DNA from: Ipomoea triloba
Taxonomy: Eukaryota; Streptophyta; Magnoliopsida; Solanales; Convolvulaceae
Length of the DNA stretch: 64,000 nucleotides
Reading direction: 5' to 3'
Assembly (NCBI RefSeq): GCF_003576645.1
Contig: NC_044916.1
Location: 24,798,920 to 24,862,919, forward strand
A program made the position numbers and the translations under genes. Every line of letters starts with the position of its first letter. Position 1 is the stretch's first letter. The notes beneath the pieces are model-generated. The model was not told where the DNA came from. It was given only the letters and a program-made list of their open reading frames with translations, and did no database searches. Shown here piece by piece: positions 1-10,251 of this stretch.

Positions 1-898
1 GACAAGCATAAACATACCATGCTAAGGTGAGTCAGATTTATAAATGTTATGAAAAACGACACATATAATTAATCGGATTCATAAATGTTATGAAAAGTGA
101 CGTGTTAAGCTGAGTCAGATTTATAAATGTTATGAAAAACGACATGTATAACAGTGATGCCATCAAACCATAAAGTACGTTAAGCTGAGTCAGATTCGTA
201 CGTGATTTTTTTGACAACTCAACTTAATATACCAACATCCTCGGTTGGAATGAGAGTTGAACCTAAGAACTTCCATTTGGAAAGATAACACTGATGTCAT
301 CAACCATTTGAAAAGATAACAGTGTTGTCATCAAACTATAAGGTACTTTGACATATCTATAAATTATATGCCTTCAAAAGTAAAAATCCTTTCTAAAATT
401 TTGTATATTTATCTCTAAACCATTATATTTAACCATTGTAATACATACATAATAGAGTTTGGCAATAAGTAGGGACCACACTACGCCCCACACGAACTCA
501 TCTAAGGATGGTCGCGGGAGGTGAGGTGATCACACGTTGCCATTCTTTTGATCGGACCCACTTCTCCCTTATCCACTCGTATTGCCTACTAGACAATATT
601 AGCTTAGTGAGCATCATCTTCTATTATGGTTTATTCTCACTCTGAATTTTCAATTTTAATTCCTTGTGGTGTAATACATCATCATTATGATTATTGTTGT
701 TATTGTTGTTGTTGTTAATATGTTTTTTTTCATCCCATTTTATGTCTTATACAAATAACTAGTATTTTACCCGTCTGATGCACGATATGAAAATTTAAGT
801 GTAAATGTTATGTTTCAGATCAAACGTTATTTTGACTTTAAAAATAACTAATCAAAATTACAAACTATTAAAAAGTTAGTACATGTCTTATAAAAAGT

Positions 899-955
<57 letters not shown>
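1..955 (+). repeat. Direct repeat copy A (955 bp), ends at a single N
   Basis: This stretch recurs, apparently base for base, from 1730 onward (offset 1729). It is AT-rich and non-coding and ends in a (TA)n tract at about 907-955, immediately before a lone N at 956. I see no gene in it. It may be a real tandem duplication, but the N at the edge suggests two overlapping contigs or haplotypes joined end to end. Confidence 0.9.
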
Positions 956-956
956 N
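956..956. other. Single-N assembly join inside a (TA)n tract
   Basis: One undetermined base follows about 50 bases of TA repeat. Sequence to its left recurs 1729 bp downstream. A lone N beside duplicated sequence and a simple repeat is typical of a forced contig join rather than a sequencing ambiguity. Confidence 0.8.
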
Positions 957-1011
957 ACATTATGTGTGTCTAGCTTAGCTTGGTTCTCAATTATGTATGC
1001 ACCTGAGTTTT

Positions 1012-1460
1012 AATGGATCTAAACGGAAGGATTACAATCTTGAATTACCTCCAACTATGATTCTGCCTGACATGAGAATATGAGATACCAAAGGAAGTCA
1101 TTAAGGATTACAATCTTGAATTGCCTCCAATTGCCGGACATGAGAGGCAGGAGAGTGGACAACACATTTAAATGTTTGGGGTGATGCTCGAAATGGCTAT
1201 CTGAATGATGAAGAAGCCTATGCAGAAATAACCTTGCTGGAGAAGAAGATGGTGCATTTGTGAGTTCCTACCTCATCAAATGGGGAATAGTAGTAATAAT
1301 AATGTTTGTGGATCGGAGTAGCTGTGCAAGTTGGTGGCACAGTCCGTGAAGCAGTTGTGCAAGTTGGTGGCGCGGCCGTGCATGCTGGGTGTTTCCAAGA
1401 CACCTAGCTATGAAGTTTAGCTCTGACCATAAACCTCCTCCACCCCAGACCATAAAGTGT
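1012..1460 (+). repeat. Dispersed repeat family R, copy 1 (diverged)
   Basis: It shares the phrases AAGGATTACAATCTTGAATT, GGACAACACAT, a 'CCTATGCAGA' block and 'TGAGTTCCTACCTCATCAAA' with copies near 9.55-9.95 kb and 16.8-17.2 kb. At 1316-1385 a short tandem of GTGCAAGTTGGTGGC units, open on both strands, recurs near 10.74-10.80 kb. A related 3' tail (GCTGGGTGTTTCCA, CCTCCTCCACCCCAG) recurs at about 11.96-12.02 kb. No coding function is recognised. Family R looks like a non-autonomous mobile repeat, but its ends are not defined. Confidence 0.6.
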
Positions 1461-1729
1461 TTCTTAACTCATCATATAATCAATCAATTCACTCGTGGTA
1501 AATAAAATTAGATAATTTTTTTTTAATTCGACCCATTTTGCGAGGTTAATTAGCCCACTAAATTATCTTTTTACCTAGCATTCAATATTGACATGAGATT
1601 AAACATCGATCACTATAGAAAATAGTTTAACTTCTCGACATAGAATATATTTACTTTTGAACTTTTACTGTTTTGAAGTTTTTCATAAGTTTCCATCATT
1701 TTGATATTACAAAATTAGTTATGAAAAAT

Positions 1730-2627
1730 GACAAGCATAAACATACCATGCTAAGGTGAGTCAGATTTATAAATGTTATGAAAAACGACACATATAATTA
1801 ATCGGATTCATAAATGTTATGAAAAGTGACGTGTTAAGCTGAGTCAGATTTATAAATGTTATGAAAAACGACATGTATAACAGTGATGCCATCAAACCAT
1901 AAAGTACGTTAAGCTGAGTCAGATTCGTACGTGATTTTTTTGACAACTCAACTTAATATACCAACATCCTCGGTTGGAATGAGAGTTGAACCTAAGAACT
2001 TCCATTTGGAAAGATAACACTGATGTCATCAACCATTTGAAAAGATAACAGTGTTGTCATCAAACTATAAGGTACTTTGACATATCTATAAATTATATGC
2101 CTTCAAAAGTAAAAATCCTTTCTAAAATTTTGTATATTTATCTCTAAACCATTATATTTAACCATTGTAATACATACATAATAGAGTTTGGCAATAAGTA
2201 GGGACCACACTACGCCCCACACGAACTCATCTAAGGATGGTCGCGGGAGGTGAGGTGATCACACGTTGCCATTCTTTTGATCGGACCCACTTCTCCCTTA
2301 TCCACTCGTATTGCCTACTAGACAATATTAGCTTAGTGAGCATCATCTTCTATTATGGTTTATTCTCACTCTGAATTTTCAATTTTAATTCCTTGTGGTG
2401 TAATACATCATCATTATGATTATTGTTGTTATTGTTGTTGTTGTTAATATGTTTTTTTTCATCCCATTTTATGTCTTATACAAATAACTAGTATTTTACC
2501 CGTCTGATGCACGATATGAAAATTTAAGTGTAAATGTTATGTTTCAGATCAAACGTTATTTTGACTTTAAAAATAACTAATCAAAATTACAAACTATTAA
2601 AAAGTTAGTACATGTCTTATAAAAAGT

Positions 2628-2684
<57 letters not shown>
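1730..2684 (+). repeat. Direct repeat copy B
   Basis: It matches positions 1-955 at every place I compared. Unlike copy A it continues through the TA tract into a 22-bp minisatellite and the foldback element. The unique sequence between the copies is 957-1729. Confidence 0.9.
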
Positions 2685-2686
<2 letters not shown>

Positions 2687-2770
2687 ATATATATATATAT
2701 ATATCTCTATATATATATATATATATCTCTATATATATATATATATATCTCTATATATATATATAGAGAT
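2636..2770. repeat. (TA)n tract with 22-bp CTCT minisatellite
   Basis: A long TA run is interrupted by CTCT at 2683, 2705, 2727 and 2749, exactly 22 bp apart, so it is a higher-order tandem repeat and not a plain dinucleotide tract. It borders the foldback element. Confidence 0.85.
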
Positions 2771-2774
2771 ATAT

Positions 2775-3582
2775 AGATATATCAGTGTTGCAAAAATCGC
2801 GCTTAGGCGCTAGGCGACGCCCGGCCGCGTCGAGGAAGGCCGAAATGGGCCTCCTCCGCGGCCGGGCGCCTAGCCCGCCTAGACCACTGGCCGGCTGCTT
2901 TTTTTTTTTTTTTTTTAATATAAAAAAATTATAAATCTTATACATTTAAACTATTAATGTTATAATGTATTAATTAATACTCTAATAGTCTAATAAGTAA
3001 TAACTTAATAAAATAATAAGTAATTACTAAATTAAACTAATAAGTAATGTACTAATAATTAATAAATAATAACTAATAACTTAATAAGTATTACCTATTT
3101 AACTATTAAAGTGTAAAGACTTATAATATTAAACACTTTACAATTATTAATACTTAAAATATTTTTTTTATTTTTTTTTAAATTTAAAAAAAAATAAAAA
3201 AAATATTTTAAGTATTAATAATTGTAAAGTGTTTAATATTGTAAGTCTTTACACTTTAATAGTTAAATAGTTAATACTTATTAAGTTATTAGTTATTATT
3301 TATTAATTATTAGTGCATTACTTACTAGTTTAATTTAGTTATTACTTATTATTTTATTAAGTTATTACTTATTAGACTATTAGAGTATTAATTAATACAT
3401 TATAACATTAATAGTTTAAATGTATAAGATTTATAATTTTTTTATATTAAAAAAAAAAAAAAAAAAGCAGCCGGCCAGTGGTCTAGGCGGGCTAGGCGCC
3501 CGGCTGCAGAGGAGGCCGATTTCGGCCTTCCTCGACGCGGCCGGGCGTCGCCTAGCGCCTAAGCGCGATTTTTGCAACACTG

Positions 3583-3590
<8 letters not shown>
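2775..3590. mobile_element. Foldback (long-palindrome) element, arms about 400 bp
   Basis: The sequence is a nearly perfect palindrome centred between 3182 and 3183: base x pairs with base 6365-x. The outer arms read CAGTGTTGCAAAAATCGCGC (2783) and its complement ending at 3582. GC-rich outer blocks (GGCGCTAGGCGACGCCCGG) flank AT-rich inner arms. I found only about three mismatches in the GC block, for example near 2846 against 3519. The two arms encode mirror-image short ORFs, which are a by-product of the symmetry. No transposase is seen. It is a non-autonomous foldback or long-TIR MITE. A transcript would form a hairpin of about 400 bp. Confidence 0.85.

Positions 3591-3603
<13 letters not shown>

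Positions 3604-3641
<38 letters not shown>
3604..3641 (+). repeat. (GA)n microsatellite
   Basis: About 19 GA units lie between the foldback element and the next inverted-repeat element. Confidence 0.95.
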
Positions 3642-3646
<5 letters not shown>

Positions 3647-3647
3647 T

Positions 3648-4013
3648 TAGGATCATATGAGATCACTTTTTTAGGTAAGATCGTGAGATCAGATCTTGTG
3701 CATCCATTTAATAATTTAATGGTGCATCCATTTAATAATTTAATTGTCTAGATTGATATGCTAAGTTGAAGTGTGTGCGAACAGTAATAAAATGTGTGCA
3801 AACGGTGATTGATGTACAATATTTGATCTCAAAAATTTTTAATGGTCTAGATTGATTAAGATTTCAAGTTGAAGTGTGTGCGAATAGTGATTAAATGTGT
3901 GCAAACAAAGTGTGTGTGTGTCAATCAATCTAGACCATTAAAAAGTATTACATGCATGCACAAGATGTGATCTCACTACCTTACCTAAGCAAGTGGTCTC
4001 ACTGGAACCCTAC
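3648..4013. mobile_element. MITE-like element with about 50-bp terminal inverted repeats
   Basis: The left end (GTTAGGATCATATGAGATCA, then AGGTAAGATCGTGAGATCAG) is the imperfect complement of the right end (CTGATCTCACTACCTTACCT, then GTGGTCTCACTGGAACCCTA). Internal GTGTGTGCGAA and GTGTGCAAAC motifs are repeated. It is bordered by (GA)n and (TA)n tracts. No ORF is present. The family is not certain; Mutator-like MITEs often have such ends. Confidence 0.65.
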
Positions 4014-4029
4014 CCTATATATATATATA

Positions 4030-4445
4030 GAAGAGCTCAGGTGCGAGTATAACTTCCCTTGCGGTTGACGCATCTTAAGCATTAAAATGGCAAACCTTAA
4101 GTACACAAACGATGCACCTTAAGCACACAAGCAAAGCACCTTAAGCACACAAACAAATCACCTTAAGAACACAACCCACTCACCTAAAGTTTTAAAATGG
4201 CACAACTTAAGTTTCAACAACTGACGCACCTTAAGCATACAAATCACGTACCTTATAAAGAAAAACAACACACCTTAAGAAGGAAAATCACGCATCTAAA
4301 GCTTTAGTTGACGCACCTTAAGTTTTAACACTAACGCACCTTAAACTCACAAACCACGCACCTTAATTAAGAAGAAATATCACGCACTTTAAGAAGGAAA
4401 ACCTCACACCTAAGCAACCACGCAACCGCACAACTGCACCTGAGA
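4030..4445. mobile_element. Small element packed with CACCTTAAG-type motifs
   Basis: About sixteen variants of CACCTTAAG occur every 20-30 bp between 4070 and 4410, mostly as GCACCTTAAGCACACAAA or GCACCTTAAGTTT. The ends AGCTCAGGTGCGAGT (about 4034) and CTGCACCTGAG (about 4435) are short inverted repeats. A (GT)n-(TA)n tract follows at 4478-4509. This is probably a MITE whose subterminal motifs fill its whole length. No coding potential is seen. Confidence 0.5.
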
Positions 4446-4478
4446 AAGCCAATTGCACGGGAACACATTTGCGCGCGC

Positions 4479-4510
<32 letters not shown>

Positions 4511-5034
4511 GTATGACATTTGTTGACACACATACTAAAAAGATAAAATATTAAATTGTACAGTGTTATTAAATTATATATGTATAAATGTGATATGAGC
4601 TTTATTCATTTATATATATAATTTTTAATTTAATAATTGTTGATTTGATTTGTAATTATTAATATAAATATTTGTAATTAAAATCAGAATTAATATATAA
4701 TACTCGTAGAAATAATTCATGATTACATGAATTTATAAATTTGTACGTATTTTTTAGCTTGCATCTTTGTGTTGTATAAACTCAACAATCTCTTTTATAT
4801 ATATAAAGATATAGGTAGTATATATATAAAGATAAGAGATGATTCAATTAGTAAATAAAATAAAATTTATATATAGGTACTAAATTAATAATATCCTTAA
4901 ACATTACAAACTGAAAATTTTGAAAATTAAAAACTTAATTTAAAATAATAAGTGAAGAAAAAGAGTGGATTGACGATTGACCAACAAATTTTAAACGGAA
5001 CTTCATTATAAATTGAATATATAATAATTACAAT
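4446..5034. other. AT-rich non-coding stretch; right part is a repeat that recurs at 18.43 kb
   Basis: No gene is seen. From about 4935 to 5037 the sequence (AATAAGTGAAGAAAAAGAGT, GACGATTGACCAACAAATTT, ACGGAACTTCATTATAAATT) matches 18425-18517, which gives the pre-insertion form of the site used by the next element. Confidence 0.7.
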
Positions 5035-5344
5035 AAACACTGTTGGAAATTAACAAATTTCCAACCACCGAAACGTTGTCGGAAATGGCCTTAATTTGGT
5101 CGGAAATGCATGTTCCGATCACTTCTCCGACTAAATTGGGTGTTTGGAAAAATCTCATAGCTATTTCCGACCACCGGAGATGTAGTCGGAAATAGTGACT
5201 ACTTTCTAAACCCGTCGGAGAAAATGACCAGCAAGACAACCGGATGGGTCCATATTTTCCGACCACCAAAGTGGTCGGAAAACTTGAGGTAGCCAATAAA
5301 AAAAATATGCATTTCATTATAGAGAAAATCCCTCTGTAATGAAA

Positions 5345-5346
<2 letters not shown>

Positions 5347-5402
<56 letters not shown>
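5347..5402. repeat. (TA)n microsatellite
   Basis: About 28 uninterrupted TA units, at the inner edge of the left subterminal repeat block of the CACTA-like element. Confidence 0.95.
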
Positions 5403-5403
<1 letters not shown>

Positions 5404-5407
<4 letters not shown>

Positions 5408-6200
5408 AGACATAGAAAATTTGAAGCCGACAAATGGGCTGATTCGTATGTTATGGGCTTCATTTTTGATGTAATTGGGCTGATTATTGATTTATTTGGA
5501 CTAATTAAATTGTCCGATTAAATTGGCCCAATTGCCCAAATTGAATATAATTAATGGCCGATGAACTCAAATTATAAAGATGGATTGATCCATATTTGGC
5601 CCGTCAGGAAATATTTATATATTTAAATTAATTATTTAATTTAAGTATGTGATAAATATTCATATATTTAAATTAATTATTTAATTTGAATATGTGATAA
5701 AATTATGAATTTGGATGCAATGGTGGCTAGATACATTCTAGATAAATATTCATATTATCCTAAATAATATAAGGATAATATTGAAGAGTTTGAAGCCCAT
5801 CGAAAGTCTCTCATATTCCCCCTATAAATAGAGCCCCTCATTTTACATTTGAAACACACTTGAGGAATTGAAGAACCTGAAGAAGCTCTGAGTTGAAGAA
5901 ATCAAGCCAAGCTGAAGTTAATTGAAGACCAAATATTCAAGTGTTCAAGCTAAGTTAAAGCGAACTGAAGATCAAACCATTTGAGTCCGGAAGCCCTTCA
6001 ACGAAGATCAAGCAACAAAGCCCTTCTTTAAAGAACAAAGCCGCATTCCGGAGGCCCTTCAGTTAAAGTTTCAGTCAAGTAAAGCAAGTGAAGAATCAGA
6101 GGATTTTCTAGATAGAGATCTTGTACCCGCGCACATTTGAAATTCAAATATATATATATACTTTTCACTTTTTCTTGTTCACAATATTGTAGCAAGTTGG
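5404..6200 (+). mobile_element. Possible solo LTR inside the CACTA-like element
   Basis: The block begins with TGTAGACATAG and contains CTATAAATAGAGC-type TATA sequence at about 5822, followed by a purine-rich GAAGA/TCAAG leader. CCGGA(A/G)GCCCTTCA occurs twice (about 5988 and 6049). This arrangement is usual for a plant LTR with its promoter. I could not define the end or a TSD, and it could instead be a host promoter with its leader. Confidence 0.3.
5822..5833 (+). promoter_or_regulatory. Candidate TATA box (CTATAAATAGAG)
   Basis: This is a good match to the plant TATA consensus, with a purine-rich transcribed-leader-like region 40-200 bp downstream. No start codon with a long frame follows. 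The neighbouring sequence looks like an LTR. Confidence 0.4.
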
Positions 6201-6938
6201 TAGGATATTTGTTGAAAAATATATATACATGTCATACACTTAGAATAGAATTCATTCAGGAATATAATACACAGTTCAAAATTTAAAACAAGTCAATCTG
6301 AAATTCTGAAATTTAACTTCAAATTCAATCTCCTGAGCAACCTGAAATAAAGCAAGATCTTGAATTCTCATTGCATATCTAAATGGAAAAAAAAATTACT
6401 GTAAAATTTGCTAAACTACTCTACTACTTTGCTTCATCAAAAGGAAGGGCAAGAACAATCAGTTCAATGTTATTATTCAAGAGTGAAAAATACACACAAT
6501 TTTGAGAAGCTTATATATTTATTTATTAAAAAAACAATAACAACAACAAAATAACCATAAATTCTCATGAACTGCACCTTAATATTTCAATGAATTTCAC
6601 ATCTTGCATCTTATTCTATCTCCCATCGAACTCAATTTCATGAGAGGAAGGGGCAAATATTAATTGAGATGGGAAGAGTTGGGGAAAACATTCTCTATAT
6701 TCCCTTTTTCATCTTACCAAATTTAAAGATCCATAATTTAATCTAATGGATCTTGCAAACCAATGGCTACATATGATTCTGAGGAAATTCTATTTTCTCA
6801 CGTAGATAGACCAATGAAAGTAATTCAAAAACTACAGGCACGATATGTATTTGACAAGTACAATGCAGAAAACAAGAAAGTAATATGGAGTAGATAAGCC
6901 AGAAATATGGAGCTTTCACAAGCTCCTCTTCAGAGTTG

Positions 6939-7085
6939 CTATCTGACATGCATGCCATTGGTACTGTTCTCAAGCATGCTGCTATCTCTCCCTGCTTCAA
7001 AATCACCGAAACTCTCCTCACCTTCTTCCCCTTCATCTTCCTCCTCATACTCATAATCACTCTCACTATCATTATCAGGATCTTC
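6939..7085 (-). pseudogene. Acidic C-terminal exon of an unrecognised gene
   Basis: Read on the minus strand after an AG at 7086-7087, the frame encodes 48 residues rich in Asp, Glu and Ser (key run EDPDNDSESDYEYEEED, then GEEGEESFGDFEAG) and stops at 6939-6941. The composition is typical of a nuclear-protein acidic tail. Upstream, 7086-7200 can be read in another frame as a basic Ser/Pro-rich stretch (RPISSTSKRIGPN), which suggests a frameshift or an unseen splice. It lies inside the CACTA-like element with the exons at 7761 and 8576. I do not recognise the family. It may be a captured, decayed fragment. Confidence 0.35.
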
Positions 7086-7760
7086 CTAAAGCGCAGTTCG
7101 GGCCAATTCTCTTACTTGTACTAGAAATTGGACGAGCTGACACAACAGTAGGCAGCTGCTTCAGAGAGAAACTTGGATTAAACAGTGACAACATCCCTGT
7201 TTACCTGTCCATATCATCATAACCAAAATAACTTCATTTAGCAAATACAAAAAGTTATTCTCTTTTCTCAGTGTGTTTTCAAATGCAGTCCTTATAATAT
7301 TTTGAAATGTTAAGCTAAGCTAAACATTTCATCGAACAGCTAGCGACCGACACTTTCTGAAAGGATTCCGGTCGTATCTTATTGAAGGCATTTGTAATGA
7401 ACCCGTAGTTTAATTTGGGAAGGATAAAAATATATACACTCAAAACCAAGCAGTCTGATAATGATTTTGGAAAAAGCCAAGGCACTTATGAAAACCCTAT
7501 CGATTTCTCCCTAAAATTTCCTTTTGTTATCCTTTAATCGAATATAAATTACATAATTTAGAATGAAAAAGAAAACTAATTACATTCTTAGCATTTCTTT
7601 CAAATTGCACTTAACAGGTTCTCAAATTCATTATTCATAAACTTCAAGAATGTCTAACAATATGATAGTATATTCACATATATTCATTAAGATCATAAAT
7701 CCATAAAATTCAAGATTCAAGAACAGTATATCATAAATAAGTAAAATAGCACTAAATTAC

Positions 7761-7854
7761 CTGTTACATATTCAAGGCCAAAGTCTGTCACCAGAAAAGT
7801 ATACCAACACAAAGTCTTGAAGGTAGATCTAGGATTTCCTACGTAGAGAGCCAT
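7761..7854 (-). CDS. Candidate first coding exon of an unrecognised minus-strand gene
   Basis: An ATG at 7854 opens 31 codons (MALYVGNPRSTFKTL at the start, VTDFGLEYVT at the end) and meets a clean splice donor, CAG|GTAATT, at 7760. Upstream, 8576-8800 looks like a 5' UTR exon ending in CCG|GTAAGTTC, so the two are consistent with one transcript read leftward. The phase (31 codons plus one base) does not join cleanly to the exon-like sequence at 6939-7200, so an exon is missing or the gene is broken. No family is recognised. A chance ORF with good splice signals cannot be excluded. Confidence 0.35.
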
Positions 7855-7912
7855 AGAGGTTAAAGAATGAGCAGTTGAGCTTGAGACTATGAGTATTAGT
7901 AGATGAGATTAT

Positions 7913-8562
7913 GGGGGTGTTTGGTTATTGGCTTATAAGCCAAATTTTAGCTTATTTGACCAAGTTTGTTTTACCAACCAATAAGCTATTTTGAAGTGTT
8001 TGGTAAATGGCTTAATGAATGTAGCTTTTTGTATTAGCTTGTTGAGAACAATTGGTATATTGACTATTGTATCCTTTGAAATCAATGTGATTTACTTTTA
8101 AATGGGTGGTGTGTTTGTTATTTAATAATAATAATAATAATAATAATAAACGGGTGATGGGTTTGTTATTTTTAATAATAGTAATAATAATAATAGAAAA
8201 TAAATACGTAATAAAAATTATTTTAGAATACTCGTATAATTTAATAAGAGTTAAATAAACAAAAATAATAAACTTATGCCCTTAAAAAAAGTATAGATGA
8301 TATCCAAATTTTATAATTATTTATTAATAAGAGTTTTATCTTCTTGTTATATTTAAAGGTTGAAATAATACAATACACTCATACCCTTAAATGTCATTTT
8401 ACATTCAATCAGCTACTAGTAAACAGCTAATTTACCAAACAGTTTTTTATAACCAGTTAATACAACCAGCTAGTCAAACCAGTTAATGCAACCAGCCATC
8501 AACTACTAGCTAAACCAACCAGCTATCAGCTATAAGCTATCAGCCGTTTCCCAAACACCCCC
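7913..8562. mobile_element. MITE (650 bp), TIR GGGGGTGTTTGG, TSD TAT
   Basis: The ends GGGGGTGTTTGGTTA and CCAAACACCCCC are exact inverted repeats over 12 bp and extend imperfectly through 'GGCTTATAAGC' and 'GCTATAAGCTATCAGCC'. They are flanked by TAT on each side. A 3-bp TSD with a GTTTGG-containing TIR fits PIF/Harbinger-type MITEs, although hAT MITEs can look similar. It sits in the intron between the UTR exon ending at 8576 and the exon at 7854, ten bases from the donor. It contains (AAT)n tracts and no ORF. A related piece occurs at 62.7 kb. Confidence 0.75.
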
Positions 8563-8575
8563 TATAAGAACTTAC

Positions 8576-8800
8576 CGGAGAGGGGAGTGAGGGGACGGAG
8601 AGGGTCAGAGGTTGAGAGGCGGAGACAAGGCTATATATGAGCGGCAGAGAGGCCAGGAGGCAAAGATCAAGCCGGAGACCGAGAGAAGCGGGGAGACGAA
8701 GATCGAGTAGGTGTCACCTGTGGCATTCTCCCGCGATGATGGCCCGGTGGAGTCATTGAGATAGAGAGTTATAGGTGAGGAGCGGGTGATTCAAGCGGCG
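8576..8800 (-). other. Candidate 5' UTR exon and promoter-proximal region
   Basis: On the minus strand this GC-richer, pyrimidine-rich stretch (TCTCGGTCTCCGGC, CCGCTCATATATAGCC, CCTCTCAACCTCTGACCC) ends at a strong donor, CTCCG|GTAAGTTCT. It is unlike its AT-rich surroundings and resembles a plant 5' leader. It faces the exon at 7761-7854. It lies just inside the right subterminal repeats of the CACTA-like element, so any promoter may be cut off or supplied by the transposon. Confidence 0.35.
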
Positions 8801-8842
8801 CGCACAAATGAGGATTGAACTTTTAAAGTCTGAATCCCTAAC

Positions 8843-8888
<46 letters not shown>
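8843..8888. repeat. (TA)n microsatellite
   Basis: About 22 TA units at the inner edge of the right subterminal repeat block of the CACTA-like element, mirroring the TA tract at 5347-5402. Confidence 0.95.
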
Positions 8889-8891
<3 letters not shown>

Positions 8892-9394
8892 TTTTTCGAC
8901 CTGGTCGGAAATTCCGACCACCCTTTCAAAGTTGTCGGACATTTCGACTATTTTCTGTCCAAACCAATTGTTCGACAGAGAAATGAAAAAATTTTACTTT
9001 TTCCGACCATTTGTGTTGGTGGTCGGAAAGGTGGTCGGAAATGTGATAATTTCCAGCTGTGAAAATACACTAATAATTAATTCTAAAGTATAATTTAATA
9101 TAAAATATTAACTATTTACTATTTATATATTTAATACAATCATACAAACTATATTTATGCTTATATCAAACTATACCACGCACAGAAAAATTAATGCAAA
9201 TGAATCCTGAAAATTTGGTGCCAGTGGCTCGGCCTGTTCATCAAGTCTGCATCTAATATTTGATTTTTTAACATACTTTTTTTCATCTTTTTACTGGTCA
9301 AAATCTAAGTTACAAAAACAACAGGTATAAAAAAAGATATGTAAGGATGAGTTGGATTTATGAATCACACTGCATTAAAGAGTAAATGAAAATT

Positions 9395-9965
9395 TGTAAA
9401 TATTCTTTAAAGTTCTTAATTAATTTCGCCCGTTTGAAAATCTAAAGTTAAATGGAAATTGAACCAACTTGGCTCATTTGGGTAGGTGGTAACTTTAATG
9501 GGGTGAGGTGGTTGCGTGGGTCGGACTCACGCTACAAAAATCAAGAAAAGATTATTTTTTATATACTAAAAGAAGTAATCAAGTATTACAATCTTGAATC
9601 CAACTGTGACTCTGCATGACATGAGAGGCAGAGAGTAGACAACACATGTAAATGTTTGAAGTAATGGTCAAACATGGTTGTCTGGAGGATGCATGGAAAA
9701 ACCTATGCAGAAGGAACCTTGTTGGAAATGAAGATAGGTGCAATTGTGAGTTCTTATCTCATCAAATGGGAAATAATGTGGTATTGCAGTTTGCAGATTA
9801 CGATTTTGTAGAAGCAAGATGGATGCAAATGTGGAAGGAAGGAATGCAAATGCCGTTCTTGCTGGGCAAAGCCTCCTAGCTACAACCGTGCAAGGTCCGT
9901 GGAGAAGCTGTGCAAATGGTGAGGCACTCCCCGCTTCGACTTTACCGATCCAGTGGCTACGATGA
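9395..9965 (+). repeat. Dispersed repeat family R, copy 2 (5' part)
   Basis: It runs parallel to 16190-17225 (apart from the insertion there): TTCTTTAAAGTTCTTAATTA, GAACCAACTTGGCTCATTTG, AATGGGGTGAGGTGGTTGCG, ATTATTTTTTATATAC, then GTTGGAAATGAAGATAGGTG and GACGAGCGCCACCACTTTCT. Short ORFs in it are interrupted and resemble no protein I know. This copy retains the uninterrupted site ATTATTTTTTATATAC, which defines the 9-bp target of the MITE in copy 3. Confidence 0.75.
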
Positions 9966-10251
9966 CGAGCGCCACCACTTTCTTGTGTTCTTCTTCTCCT
10001 CGTCCTCATCACCACCACTAACTTCTTCTCCTCCTCCTCATCGCCACTGTCACAGTCCAACACTGTTGTCACCTCCTCTGATCTTTCTTTTTAATTCTTC
10101 TTCTTATAGCATTTTGATTGAATTGGTGTTTAATTATATTATATTGTTGTCTAGCAAAACCTTAGTTAGCTTTCTAATTAATATTGGAAATAATTTATGT
10201 TTGTTTCATGAAGTTAACAAATTCAGTCTCTTACGTTGCTTCTCTTAATAG

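Larger units (their letters stand above)
5038..9061. mobile_element. CACTA-like DNA transposon (4.0 kb) carrying gene-like sequence
   Basis: The left end is CACTGTTGGAAATTA (5038) and the right end is the complement of CACAGCTGGAAATTATC (ending 9061). Both sides have a 3-bp duplication, AAA (5035-5037 and 9062-9064). Just inside each end are subterminal repeats of the TTTCCGACCAC/GTGGTCGGAAA type (about 5058-5282 and 8895-9045), as in CACTA elements. The uninterrupted paralogue at about 18511-18520 reads ACAATAAAATACATTAA, which is what removal of the element plus one AAA predicts. No TNP1/TNP2-like transposase is visible. The interior holds an LTR-like block, spliced gene-like sequence and a MITE. 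Confidence 0.75.

Noticed and set aside
2751..3650. Two near-identical short proteins on opposite strands
   Set aside because: They are mirror images produced by the palindrome, with a Lys run from the poly-A/T arm. They are not independent genes.
5006..5413. 135-codon minus-strand frame with a long Ile-Tyr repeat
   Set aside because: It is the translation of a (TA)n tract plus CACTA subterminal repeats; there is no protein signature.
7086..7200. Alternative frame giving a basic Ser/Pro-rich peptide (RPISSTSKRIGPN)
   Set aside because: It stops just before the acidic exon and cannot be joined to the ATG exon in phase. Kept only as a note to the acidic exon.
9668..10072. 134-codon minus-strand frame
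   Set aside because: It overlaps family-R repeat sequence and low-complexity TCC/CCT-rich DNA. There is no homologue by eye and the opposite strand is equally open.
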